The notes: generated by a model from the letters alone, not told the origin. Counted from the first letter of the stretch, positions 51,136 through 62,340 are shown. The stretch: 64,000 nucleotides of DNA from Lumnitzera littorea (GCA_024138015.1 JAMXBB010000011.1:31078047-31142046); one strand, 5' to 3'. Numbers and translations are program-made.

Positions 51136-52000
51136 TTAGCTTTCACTTTAGTAAAACTCCTCTCTACTTTCTCTCCTTACTTGAACTATACATTCTTCTT
51201 TGTAAGCTCAATTAGAGGCGCAACAACAGTACTGAATCCTTGGATAAAGCATTAGTAGAATGATGCCAATCCATGAAAACTTCTCACCTTGATACAAGAG
51301 GTCGAGGTCAGCCACTCAAAAACAGCTTACACCTTCTCTTCATCTACTCTCAACCCTCTTCCACCAACCACATACCTTAGGAAGATTACTTCTTCTTAGC
51401 AAAAATAACATTTCTTCAAGTTTCTAAACAACCTTTCTACTTAAAGGATATTGAAAACAGCTTTGAGATGTTTAATGTACATCACCAGGTCAGCATTATA
51501 GATAAGGATGTCATCAAAATAGATGACAACAAACTTTCCAATCAGATCTCTCAATACATGGTTCATTAGTTTGATGAAAGTGCTTAAGATATTTGATAGC
51601 TTGAAAGGCATGACCATCCACTGATATAGGTTATGTTGGGTATTAAAAGCAATTTTCTATTAATCTCCTTGCCTCATTTGAATTTGGTAGTATCCAAACT
51701 TTAGATCAATCTTGCTAAACACTCTTGCACCACTCAATTCATCCAACATATCGTCTAGCCTTGAGATGGGGTACTTATACATAATCATAATCCTGTTGAT
51801 AGCTCTACTATCCATATACATACGCTAAGTTCCATTCTTCTTTAATACAAGCAACATAGGTACAACACAAGGGCTAAGACTCCCCCTTACATAACCTTTT
51901 TCCAAAAGTACATTGACTTGTCTTTAGAGCTCACTAGCCTACTCGGGATTCATCCAATACGTTGGCTTGTTTAGTAGGGTAGTACCGGGCATTAAGTCAA
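51136..52000 (-). pseudogene. element E reverse transcriptase (broken)
   Basis: Minus strand aligns with C 37700-38450: the LLVLKKNGT-like start near 51850, INRIMI-KYPIS-LDDMLDEL near 51790-51730, GARVFSKIDLKFGYYQIQM near 51720-51670, and YFDDILIYN near 51515-51490 (the YxDD box looks kept). Interspersed stops. Confidence 0.75.
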
Positions 52001-52489
52001 TGTAATATTCAATGTCTCAAAAAGGGGATAATCCCTCGGGCAACTGTTTAGGAAATAGGTTAGCATATTCATCCAATATCTCCTTGACTTCTAAGGGTAA
52101 TTCACCCACCTCCCTCAATTCTAAAAGTCACCTGATCAATATAAAAGTTGGTATATCGCCTTTAATAGCTTCTCGAAGTTTGGTTCTACTTAACAAATCA
52201 TTCTTTGATCTTCAAGCAAGTTTAGCTTGAAGCTTGCTAACTTGACTCGACATCATAAGGTTTAACATAATCTTCCTCCCATTCTTCTCAAGCACATATG
52301 TATTCTTATAGCGGTCATGAATAACCCTTCAATTGAAAAGCTAAGGTTAGCCTAATAGCACATGTGCTGCATATATGGGTACCATGTCACAAGGAATTTC
52401 ATTAGAATAGTTCCCAATTGAGATCAATAGCAATACTTGTTATATGCCATGTAGTGCTTCCTTTTCATTTAACCAATGTAACTTATAAG

Positions 52490-52600
52490 GCTTTGGATGT
52501 GAAATGGTTGACAACTTAAGCTTCTTAGCTAAGTCAGCAGATGCCACATTGGTACAACTTCTACCTTCTACTATGAGTGTACGGACTTACTCATTCACTT
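52490..52600 (-). pseudogene. element E aspartic protease remnant
   Basis: The minus strand near 52575-52540 reads an LIVEGRSCTNVASADLAKK-type segment. The active-site Asp of the D-S/G-G box appears replaced by Glu. Followed by the PKPYKLHWLNEK block toward 52480. Confidence 0.65.
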
Positions 52601-52839
52601 TGCATGTAATGTGGAATAGGTTCTCTCTCTGCTCCTCATAGAAGGCTTTAAACTCATTGCATGTTGGACAACTAAAGTTAACTTATCCAGATCTTCCGCA
52701 AACACATCTTCCTTAATCATATCAGTATTAACATTAGCCTCATCTCCCATTTCTTTATCCTCCTTTTTGCTTTCCACTTCAATCTTCAGGACATCTCCCT
52801 TAATAATCATGGTCCTTTAGTTTGAGTACTGAGCAGCCA

Positions 52840-53910
52840 TGTACCTAAATCCTTGGCACTTAAAGCACTTGATTCGACTAGTTTTCCTTCCAAATCCTTT
52901 CCCCTTCTCATATTTTTAGTCGGCACGTCACTATCAAGTCAGTCCTTATGTTCAACTTTGACATCTACCCTTTTAGTTGGCTTAGTACTTGACTAAGCTT
53001 GGTAACTCCCCTAAAGAGGTCTGCTTCACTAACCAAGTTGACCCATCAAAGGTTAAGTCAGCCTATTTCTTCTTTACCTCTCCACTCACTAGGCTATTCA
53101 TATGGCCTCATCCAATGCAGTGAACTATTGAAGTTCCATAATATCTCGTATGTTACTCTTTAATCCAATTAGAAACCTAGATACTATTCATGCTAATGGT
53201 TCTTCTACTTCACAGCAAATCATGAGTATTTGGAACTCTTGAATATACTTATTAACAGTTCGACTTTCTTATCTCAACTCTTATGGAGTAAGAACCTATT
53301 TTTGAGTATCATCTTTATCTTAAGCCAAGTATTCATGTCTTTGTATCCTTCTCGCCTTCTCATGATTTGAAGTTCTTTCACCACATCACTACATAACCTA
53401 AGAATTCAATAGCAATAGTCCTTACCTTCTCTCGGTCGTTGTACTAGTAAAAATAAAAAACATGCTCAATCTTCTCCTCCTAATCTAAATAATCATTTAT
53501 ACTCCCAGAATTATTGAAGCTAGAAATCTGAAGCTTTACATGGGCGGTAGCTTGGAGTGCTCGAGCTCACTCTTCTTCTTCTTTAAACTCTTCTTCTCCT
53601 TCATCATCCATATTGCCTAAGTCAATCCTTCTTCGAACTCATCCTCCTACTCCTCTACCTCAAACTTATCGAGTTGGGTTCTGTTTTCTAGCAAGTTGAG
53701 CAACTTATGCAGTGTTCTACACAACCTCAACAGGTCGATAGGTCATTACATGAACAACTATGGTCAAGTTTGCTATGAGGTTATCTACCTCATTTAGTCG
53801 TTCGTTTGTACTTCTAAAGGCACCCTAGGATTGTTGGCCATGGTAGATAACACCACTATTATTATCCCTAATACTAGCTTTAACACTTGGGTCCATCATA
53901 TTCTCGACAA
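52840..53910 (-). pseudogene. element E gag and zinc knuckle (broken)
   Basis: The knuckle on the minus strand at about 52885-52840 reads IKCFKCQGFRYMAAQ (CX2C kept, His changed to Tyr). Upstream (53420-53100) are gag core relics, and an acidic stretch lies near 53650-53580. An ATG near 53907 reads MMDPSVKASIRD, a plausible gag start shared in form with element C. Confidence 0.65.
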
Positions 53911-54230
53911 AAACTCAATAAGAAAACTCAAAATCTAAGAAATAATAGTGCAATTCTTTATGTCAAACAGCACAAACACACACTCACACACTTCTTCATG
54001 CAAAAGTTCAATAGATCGCAAACACAATAGCTCAACTGAAGCTTGCTTGGTTTTTATACATTTGAAATAAGGCAAAACATAGTATATAACCCAAACAAAC
54101 TACTATTTCTTCTCACTTGAACTCCTACAACTAACTTCTAAGCAACAATAACACACTATCATAACAATCACTATTAACAAGATAGTTCAAACACAACTTA
54201 CCTAAACAAAACCTCGTTTTAATTCCAAGA

Positions 54231-56432
54231 TGATGTAAACCAAATCCAAGGACAAACAAGACCAATTACAAAGGTGGGTCCAAGCTTATGGAAAGCTTAA
54301 AAGACAAAGTGAGAAATGTGTTAAAACAAGCAAACCTATGAACAGCTCCAAAGATACGACACAATAGGGTACTTTCGAAGACTTATAACAGAACTCGATA
54401 TGATGCACAAGATGATTCAATGAGGGTACTCACCATCTAGCCTTACTTCAAGGTTAGGATAAGAGTAAAGTAAGTAAACAAGCTCTAAGCTAGTTCACGA
54501 AAAGAAGAATATTTAATATTAGATGTAAGATGATAATGTCCTCATAGCTATTTGTATAGTGGGTATTTATACCCGAAAAACTGTGATAACTTACTTAAAA
54601 TGGAAAAGACTAAAAAGGGTGTTATCTAAAAAAAGTAATGTATAAGTGATATAAGGCAAGTGCACCTATTAGTTTTAATATAGCGGATGTAAGTCTAAGT
54701 CGATTTTTTAGAGACCTGAAGTACTAATACTAACCTTAACTCTATTATCTAATCGAAAAATTGTGATTGGTTGAATGAATTAAAAATACTAAAATTAATA
54801 AACTAATCTAATTATAAGACTTGACTAAGCAATTTAGGAAGCGATGAAATTAAGAATGACTTCAAGAAGGCAAATAACGTATTTAAAAATTGTTTCCCCT
54901 AGTGTTTAATATGTGATCGCTAAAAATATATCCAATTCTATCTCTATTATTCTTGACTGAAGGGATTCATAATTGAAGTTAATACCTTTCTCAAGCATAT
55001 TAACCCTAATCCTAAATTATTTACTTGAATCTCTTCACTTAGTAATATAATTTAGAATTGCATTAATGCATGATGAATTTCCATACAAAAGAACAACTTT
55101 CCAGAAGAATCATGTATCTTATCTTTAAGTACACATATAATTCTCTTCAATTATGTTAAGATGTCATTACATATGTTATTTCTTAATCATCATGTATAAT
55201 ATCATAGATTGATACCCTAGAAATATCAATTAACAATGAAAACATATAATTGAATCAAGAAAGATAGAAACTTTATTGATAGTCACATGAAACCCTAAGT
55301 TCTACAATCTTAAATACAAGAATCTTAAACTATCATGATGAAATTAAAAATGAATTGCAATAAAATCAAAAACTAAAACATGTAAAACCCCTTTTTTCGA
55401 TAAGAAATCTTTTTAATCTTAAAGTTAGGTGTTACTTTTTCCTTTTTCTCTTCCTTCTCTTCAAGCCTCTTCTTTTTTCTTTATCCAAAAGTTAAGTGCA
55501 AAACCCTCATAAGTCCTTATCTAATGTATTGTGAAGTTTCTTTTTTTATCACCAAACACAGCTTGGGACACAATTATGTTCCCAAGTTGTGTAACTTACT
55601 AATCTTAGGGCAAAAAATCATCTTGGTTAGACACAGCCTGAGGACACCTAAGGACACAATTGTGTCCCAAACTGTATAACTTTCTGACTAAAAATTACCA
55701 CTTTTTCCTTTTATTTATGTAACTTCATAACTCATTCATTTGAACTCCAAATTGAGTAAAACTTGATTCCTTTTCTTCATTTTCAATTTGAGAACGTGTT
55801 CAAACCTTGAAATCAAAATTTTATTCAATTAAGTATCAATTTTTTTAAAAAGAACCAAAAATATAAGAGAAATGCTATAAAATCACCATGTGTAATGTAT
55901 TTAAAATAAGAGTTATCAACAAGGAATTATAATGGTACAATTGAAAATACAACAAAAATGAGTATTTTATACGAAGAATTCTATCATGTGCTTGCTTGGA
56001 CACATGGCTCTCTATAGATAGGTGACTTTCTAGTAGAAAAGACAAACTGTACGTTTAAGTTGGTGATTGCCAAGCTAAGTTGGTGATTGCCAAGCTAAGT
56101 TGCTTAGCAGGGGTGCTGGGTTAGTTGTGCCAAGCTGAGCAAATAATTCTTCTGAGGTGAATTTGCCTCAAACATATTTAGTATGGCTCAGATTCAGGTC
56201 GACTGAACGAATGGTCAAATGAGCTGAGCTAATGTTTAAGTGTAGTTCAAATCAATACTTAAAGACAAATGATGGATACAAGACGGTTCGGTTCGGCTAA
56301 GGCATCAAGCTGGTAAATTGTAGTAACTTGGACTCCTCGATGGTGGGTCTTAAAGAAACAATTCACCTATCCATACTTTTTAGCCCTCGAGCTTGAACTC
56401 GAGTCAAGAGTCCAATGGTCTGTTTCCTATTA
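54231..56432 (-). repeat. element E 5' LTR, split by solo LTR H
   Basis: Parts 54231-54646 and 55924-56432 together align with 46914-47826. A 20-bp block, AAGTTGGTGATTGCCAAGCT, is doubled at 56057-56096 in this copy only. Confidence 0.85.
54647..55918 (-). mobile_element. solo LTR H inside element E's LTR
   Basis: 1272 bp, TGATATAAGG to GAGTTATCA, between ATAAG (54642-54646) and ACAAG (55919-55923), a one-mismatch target duplication. On the minus strand it ends GGTGCACTTGCC-TTATATCA, like K and G. It repeats words such as GACACAATTGTGTCCCAA (55560-55670). No coding capacity. Confidence 0.7.
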
Positions 56433-56437
56433 AGAAC

Positions 56438-56552
56438 ACTTGCTCATACTTTTGACTACCATTCACTCTTCAAACTATCTCACGGTTCAAACCCATCCTT
56501 TTGGTTCGCATGATACTAAGCTTCATATGTTCATCCATAAGAACCCGTATCA
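56438..56552 (+). repeat. element D 3' LTR, last part
   Basis: Aligns with 30671-30785 and ends CCGTATCA before the CTTAC duplication. Confidence 0.9.
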
Positions 56553-56557
56553 CTTAC

Positions 56558-56711
56558 TCTTACTTTTTTAAACACAATCTAACTTAAGCATTGGATTAGA
56601 CACACCAGACAACACCTTGACACCCCTCATGTGTTTTGTTTTGCAAGCCCATTCTTGTGCATTATAAGGCCTAATCCTCTATACTCTACGAACAGATATC
56701 TACAAATGACA
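56558..56711 (+). repeat. element A 3' LTR, last part
   Basis: Aligns with 8473-8628 (shared blocks AACACAAT, ACACC...TTTTGCAAGCC, GCTTGTGCATT/CTTGTGCATT, TAATCCTCTATACT). Ends AAATGACA. Confidence 0.8.
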
Positions 56712-58980
56712 AATTGAATAGCAATTATTCTTGGTCATATTTATATGTTATATATTATAGCTTATGTATTAATATATGATGTCTATATAATCTACTTACT
56801 CAATGTCTCATCCATCATATTAAATAGTACTTTCTTATGAAGAAATTGCTTTCCAAAATAAACGAAAAATAAAAAATAAGGAAGAATCAATTCTTACATT
56901 AGCATTTGCCACAACTAATGCCTTCAAATGTTTCTAGAATGTGTAAAGTAAAAAATAAAATCCTTTGTTGAAAGCATTAGGAGTAGCCTTACCCTTTTCT
57001 CCAATTCTTAGTGAATACTTAGTTGCACAAACCCTGTATTTTATTAGGTCAAAAACTTGAACAAAATATATTTCATTATGTTGATTAGATTCCTTTATTT
57101 ATTTTGTTTGGCTCCTAGGAAGCTTTGCAATTGTGGGTTCAATAGTTCCCTTTGTCTTTCATCTAGATATCAATTATTATGAAATGCTAATGATGCTATC
57201 TGAGGATAGTATGGTTGAAATTCAAAGGCAACAGAATAATGAATGCAATAGAGTAGTTATTATCACCGCTTTCTAATATTTGAGACTATGTAGGGTTTTT
57301 CTTTTCTCGTATTTGTTGAGGGGGGCGAGGGGTGGGTGGTGTAGAATATGTAATTGCTAAAAGATAGTTAAAGAAATTTCTTAAATAGTTTTCTCACTTT
57401 TTTTTTTTTTTTGTATTCTTTTACTCTTATGTTCAAGATTGGAAAATTAAGTGAGATTTAATTTGATTAATTGTTGTATCTTTTTTTTTCTTCTTTTTAA
57501 TTTTTGTTGTTGTTTGTCTTGGTAAGTATTTCTTCTTATTCATGTGTAACAAATGGCCTTAATCAAAATCACTGTAATATTTTAAACATGGTGACTTAGA
57601 TTCATCGCCAACAAACAATATTTTTTATTTATTCTTTGGATCATGTTATTGAATAATATTACCACGTTTTTTTTCTTTAATTTACAATTTGGTTCTATAG
57701 AACTTAAAGTGAGATAAGTATACAAAGTGTCCTTTATATGTATGCTAGAATTTATTTCAGTTTTATATGTTGTAAGCAAGCCATTTAAACCTTTCATGTT
57801 GATGCAAAAATTCAATTAGGTTCTATTTATTTAAAAGAATCATTTAATTTCTCTATATTGTGGTGTTATCCAACAATTTCATGCAAAAGATTTTCATTAT
57901 TTTATATGTTAAGTATTAATTTGCCATTCATTGGATCAATTATATGTTAAATGCCTTACCAAGCATACCTAATTTTATTAAAATATTTATATAGCTTTGT
58001 CAAGATGATGCACATTAATATCCATAAGTTCAAAAATTTCAAAGATTACTCCAAATATTTAATTAGTTGGAGATAAAAAGGCAATCTTGTCATCTTAAGC
58101 TTCCCAAAGATAATGCCAAAGATAAAGATTACTCCAAATATTTAATTAGTTGGAGATAAAGGTGTAATTTTATCATGTTAAGCTTCCTAATGATGATGCC
58201 AAAGATAAAGGGATTTCCTCAAAGAATTACCAAAATAAATTTCTTCCTCCTCAATTTAGAGATTATTCTTTGAGGTATTCCCTTTATTATGGTAAATTCT
58301 ACAATGAAGCAAATAAATTATATATGATTAGCTATATTATCGTTTCACATTCAATATTCTATGCATTTAGTGTATATATTTGCGCACATATAGTAGATGC
58401 AGTATCTATTAATAATATATTAAATTAAAGAGTAATATGTACACATGAAAAATAATATTTGCAAACTTTATAAATACTTATTTTCTTCATTGTTAAGTAT
58501 GCAATGCAAAAATGTCATTTTTCTATAAATAAATTTCATAATATATACCATACCAAAAGAAATCGTAAACAAGAATATGGTAGGAAAATTTCTCTGTCAA
58601 CTGGACGAAATCAGAAACTGGTCTGGAATTGCAACTTCCAATAACTCCGTTTCCAACCCTATCTGAAAAGCCTCCAATGGTGGGTAAGTGACTACTAAGT
58701 GGCCGAAGAGTGGGCACATAAACTGCACGTGCATGCACTGGAAACCAGGCAGAGTCAACTAATTGGAAATTTACGATAACATTTAAGATGAATTCTTTTC
58801 ATTTTTATCCTCTTAGTTTATAAATTAATAATGGAGATTGTTTATATTTTTATTTATTTATAATATTATTATGGCATCATTTTTTTTAATTTCAATCATC
58901 AATTATATGTTGTATCCCATTTATAAAAGGTAAACAAAGGGATTCTTGCTATTAAAAAAAAATAAAAGAAAAAGAAAAAA
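56712..58980. other. intergenic DNA right of the nest
   Basis: AT-rich, no confident gene. A consensus-like splice acceptor at 57093-57120 (pyrimidine tract then CTCCTAG) is followed by an open stretch of about 53 codons to a stop near 57278 that I do not recognise. Poly-T runs occur near 57400 and 57481. A short tandem duplication is listed separately. Confidence 0.4.
58041..58207 (+). repeat. 83-bp tandem duplication
   Basis: Copies 58041-58123 and 58124-58207, each starting AAAGATTACTCCAAATATTT and ending GATGCC/AATGCCAAAGAT. Several differences separate them. Confidence 0.85.
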
Positions 58981-59077
58981 CAGAGGGATTCAGTTTAAAA
59001 ATAATATTTCGGAAACACTCTAACCGGTGAAGCGGAAAAGTGAGTTTGTCACCATGTCTTTTTCCTACCGGACTGTT

Positions 59078-59115
59078 CACGTGTGTCCGGTATTTGTTGG
59101 CCACTGCCTATATAG
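59078..59115 (+). promoter_or_regulatory. G-box and TATA-like elements upstream of dirigent gene
   Basis: CACGTG palindrome (G-box, 59078-59083) and a TATATAG element (59109-59115) lie about 230-270 bp before the dirigent ATG. A second candidate, TATAAAG, is at 59160-59166. Which is used cannot be told. Confidence 0.4.
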
Positions 59116-59345
59116 ATATTTAGCGATTACATTTTGGGCTTGCGCATAACTTTTATTACTATAAAGTGGTTCACCCAATAACTTATAAATGAAAACCATG
59201 TTGTTGACAAATGGATTCCTTCAAAATCAAAAACGAATCCTTTTCAAACCAATTTCCTTAAATTCTTACTCCTGTAATTCTATAAAATCCCCAATCTCCT
59301 TCTTAAGTTTCTCCAAGCTTTTGTGCATTTTCGGGAGCGATTTAG

Positions 59346-59913
59346 ATGGAGAAGCTGTGTTTGGGCATCATTTTCATGTTCATGATCACATTGGTCCATG
59401 TCACGGCTGATGACCCCCAAACCGTGCTCTTTTGGTTCAAGAAACTCCACAAAATGACGCAAAAGACCACTCGCCTCCATTTTTACTTTCACGACGTCCT
59501 ATCGGGTAAAAATCCGACCGCGGTTAAGATACCCGAAGCCCAAATAACCAAAAGATAACCCACAGGGTTTGGTGGTGTTTATATGATGGACGATCTATTG
59601 ACAGAAGGACCAGAACCGAATTCAAGTGGGCCGGTCTCAAGGACTATATGGGTCGGCTAGCCAGGACTCTTTGGGCCTACTCATGACCACCAACTTTGTT
59701 TTCACTGGTGGGAAGTACAATGGTAGCACCTTAAGCATTTTAGGCCGCAACCCTGCGTTAGAAACCTATAGAGAGATGCCGATACTTGGTGGATCGGGTG
59801 TTTTCCGACTGGCACGAGGCGTGGCAACGGCAAAAACATACTTTTTCGATCCCAAAACTGGGGATGCCATCGTTGAATACAGTGTAGTAATCTTGCATTA
59901 TGAGTTTAGTTAG
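59346..59913 (+). pseudogene. dirigent-like protein gene with stop and frameshift
   Basis: Dirigent proteins are small secreted beta-barrel proteins that steer coupling of phenoxy radicals (lignans, lignin-like polymers). Residues 1-20 form a signal peptide. Then come LHFYFHDVLSGKNPTAVKI and PEAQITKR, where TAA at 59556-59558 ends the frame. The same frame continues after the stop with PTGF and MMDDLLTEGPEPNS to about 59624; a frameshift there (net one base extra or two missing) leads to GRSQGLYGSASQ, TNFVFTGGKYNGSTLSILGR, YREMPILGGSGVFRLARG and the end GDAIVEY...LHYEFS at 59913. The total of about 190 residues and lack of introns fit the family. Stop TAA could come from TCA by one change. 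Either a recent pseudogene, or two sequence errors in an intact gene; apart from these two lesions conservation is high. Confidence 0.88.
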
Positions 59914-60740
59914 ACAATGTAATTTCTAAGTTTGTGTCCCATTCTTTTTTTTTTTTTTAAACATCAGTATTGAAATCTAATTCATCCTTAATTTATACTT
60001 ATTTAAATCTAAACTATTAAACAAACTTTAAGTTCAATAATTCAAATTTAAAAACATGGAAGTAGATTGTGAAATAATAAGCAGAATTGATCTCATAAAA
60101 ATAGAAGATGAAATCATAAAATCTCTCTGTATTTATAGAGAGTGTGTTATTGCTAATCAACTTTATAATAATGATGTTTGCAATTTTGGTCAATGACCCA
60201 CTTTTCTTTTCTTTTTTTTTTTTTTTTTAACTCGAGTGTTCATGAATGTTTCTTTGTCTAACAAAATCATTGAGATCACCCGCGCCAATCCTAAATCATC
60301 CAATCTAATCACTATTTTCATTAGTACCACTACTTTAGTAATTGATCATCTTGATTTATATCTAAAGCTCTGCGGTTGTCTTAGAGTTTTATTTTCAAAA
60401 GCATATCCTCTCCATTTACTTCTTTTAATTTTTTTTAATTTATCCCTTAATATTTTGCCGTGCAATATTAGCCGTTGAGATTATAATGAAGATAATGTCA
60501 ACAAGATATTCCAAAAAATTTGAAAATCTCAACAATTGATTTGTAAAATTGAAGAAAATTAAGGGAAGGTAAATTGAGATAATTTAAATCCTTTATCTTC
60601 TTATATGCCTACTTATTAATAGTTTAACTTCTTGATCCTATAGCGGCATTTTTTTATTTTATACGCTTTAAGATTTGATTTTGAAATATCATTGCAATTT
60701 ACTTCTTGATGCCATGTGATTTAATTAATTTAAATAGCGT
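59914..60740. other. 3' flank of dirigent gene
   Basis: AT-rich with poly-T runs at 59947-59960 and 60212-60229. The open frame 60236-60478 shows no family feature. Confidence 0.4.
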
Positions 60741-60754
60741 AACTAATTGTATAT

Positions 60755-61054
60755 TTTAGGCTTTCGGATCAAGAAAAGCAACATTGGAAGGGAAGTTTTG
60801 TATCCATATCCAGGACAAAACGTTCGTATTTAAACAGGTGAGGATTCGATGCTTAATGGCTTCACATTATTTTGCAAATCCCAATGAGGAAGGAAATACT
60901 AAAATTTATAAAAAAAGAAAATAGAAGAGAAACATATACGTCAAGAGCTTATCAATGGGATGATTATTGATATTAAATGGTTAGAATATCCTGAAGGATC
61001 AGCTATCATTAATATTGAGTTTGGATATATGAATGATATGAGAGAGATTGGATA
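60755..61054 (+). other. unidentified coding-like stretches
   Basis: A frame from about 60760 reads AFGSRKATLEGKFCIHIQD and stays open to a TAG at about 60931; a nearby frame reads HIRQELINGMIIDIKWLEYP, then an EFGYMNDMREIG end with a stop near 61054. Composition is more protein-like than the surroundings, but I do not recognise the family. It may be exons of a lost gene or chance. Confidence 0.2.
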
Positions 61055-61679
61055 ATCGACGAGATGAAACCAGCCCTGAGCCTCCTAATATATTTCCTCA
61101 AACAAGGTAATACTATATTTTTCTCGCTTTCTCTGTTTTTCTTTTCTTTTTTATTTTTATTTTTATTTATTTATTTATTACCCCCAATATGGTCTTATAT
61201 GTGATATATCTTATTTCGTGTGTATCTATTATCGTAAAGAACAGTCATGGACATGAATTAAGCAAAATTATATCAGAAATCAAATACGATTTTTATGGGT
61301 AAAATATCATTAAAGTGGGCAAATCTGTAAATTTCTTGAAATTACACTAATACCAGCAATATTTTCAATTATGCATTTGATGTACGTGTGTAAAACTTAT
61401 CTAAAGGGTGTTTATTTGTCTTCGAATTATATATAGTGGCTAATGTTTCATAATAGGGTGTAGATTCATAATTAAAAAAACATAGAATATTTGAGTAATT
61501 TTAAAAGTAAAAAGGAAGAAAAGAATATGCTTGATTGCAGTCGACATATAGATGGAAAGAAATCAAGTTAGCTAATTATTTTCGACATCAAATACAAGGA
61601 GTGGAGTAATGTGTTTATTCTATGATTATCTGAATGTTGATATGAAAAATAATTAAACTATAGTGAAAGCTATAAATGA

Positions 61680-62340
61680 GTGTAATTACTCGTGAACTAT
61701 CTGAGTTCGACTTATTTTAAACTTAACTAAGCTAGGGCTTATTTCATAAACAAGTTAAGTTTGAGCTTAAAATAAAGCTCATTTATTTATAATGAGCGAC
61801 GTATTATTTAGACTCGTGAACAGGCTAATTTATATTATTAATGAGTTGACTCACAAGTAAACTCATCAATAGGTTGGTAAGCTAATACATTATATTAAAA
61901 TTATATTATATTAAAAAGTATACTATAGTAATATAAGAACAAGACTAATATAATTTTAAAAATTATTAAAATTATAAGAGTAAGAATATATGATTAGGAT
62001 AACAGGCACTATAGGCTAAAGTACAAATCATTAACAAAATGAAAAATTATAAAATTTTGAATTTGTTTCATTTGAAAAAGGATAAAGAGATAGATTTTGA
62101 AAATTTTAGTTGATTTGAAGCTTGAATTTAGGTTTTGTTATGCTTATTTAAGTAAATGAGCTTGAATTTAGCCTCATCTAAATAAACAATCCAAGCTGGA
62201 GTTTTGAATTTTTTAATGAGTTCAAACTCAAGTTTATAATTTTTAGGCTTTATAAAAGCTCGAATAAATTTAAACTTAATAAATTTTAAATGAGCAAAAC
62301 TTAATTTTTTAAAAATCCGACTCATCTCAACTTAATTTGA
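61680..62340. repeat. degenerate dispersed repeat, possible non-autonomous DNA element
   Basis: Starts ACTCGTGAACTATCTGAG and is rich in 'gagctta/aagctc/gagtt' words on both strands, ending near AAATCCGACTCATCTCAAC. The wording recalls the common plant repeats built of TCGAGCTCG-like words, here heavily decayed. No clean terminal inverted repeat or target duplication can be set. The minus-strand open frame 62128-62325 is part of this repeat, not a gene. Confidence 0.4.

Larger units (their letters stand above)
46914..56432 (-). mobile_element. element E: Ty3/gypsy inserted in D's 3' LTR
   Basis: LTRs 46914-47826 (3') and 54231-54646 continued at 55924-56432 (5'). Perfect 5-bp target duplication AGAAC (46909-46913 and 56433-56437), confirmed by the uninterrupted copy in D's 5' LTR near 30662-30668. 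Pol domains run in minus order. It carries solo LTRs G (in the RNase H/reverse transcriptase border) and H (in its 5' LTR). Confidence 0.9.
29838..56552 (+). mobile_element. element D: Ty3/gypsy inserted in A's 3' LTR
   Basis: 5' LTR 29838-30785, 3' LTR 46089-46913 continued at 56438-56552. Perfect 5-bp target duplication CTTAC (29833-29837 and 56553-56557). A perfect tRNA-iMet primer-binding core TGGTATCAGAG lies at 30789-30799. AAAGGGGA before the 3' LTR (46081-46088) is the polypurine tract. Internal order gag, protease, reverse transcriptase, RNase H, integrase. C is inserted in gag, E in the 3' LTR. All coding parts are broken. Confidence 0.9.
8041..56716 (+). mobile_element. element A: Tat-type Ty3/gypsy, outermost of the nest
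   Basis: The element runs from a 5' LTR (8046-8628) through leader, gag and a scrap of pol to a 3' LTR (29364-29837 continued at 56558-56711). The primer-binding region after the 5' LTR reads TTGGTAACATCTATGGGAA, a decayed form of the TTGGCGCC-ATCTGTGGGAA type seen in Tat/Athila elements. Flanks AATTA (8041-8045) and AATTG (56712-56716) are a likely 5-bp target duplication with one change. Elements B and D, with everything in them, lie inside. After removing them A is only about 4 kb, so much of its pol has been deleted. Confidence 0.75.

Noticed and set aside
8046..56711. A novel multi-gene system hidden in the centre
   Set aside because: Nearly all readable protein sense here maps to gag, protease, reverse transcriptase, RNase H or integrase of Ty3/gypsy elements; the remainder is LTR or LTR-like DNA.
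57093..57280. Splice-acceptor-like site followed by a 53-codon open stretch
   Set aside because: No matching donor, no recognised family, and AT-rich DNA yields such patterns by chance.
59189..59492. Frames overlapping the dirigent 5' end on both strands
   Set aside because: Shadows; only the frame from 59346 gives a signal peptide and family motifs.
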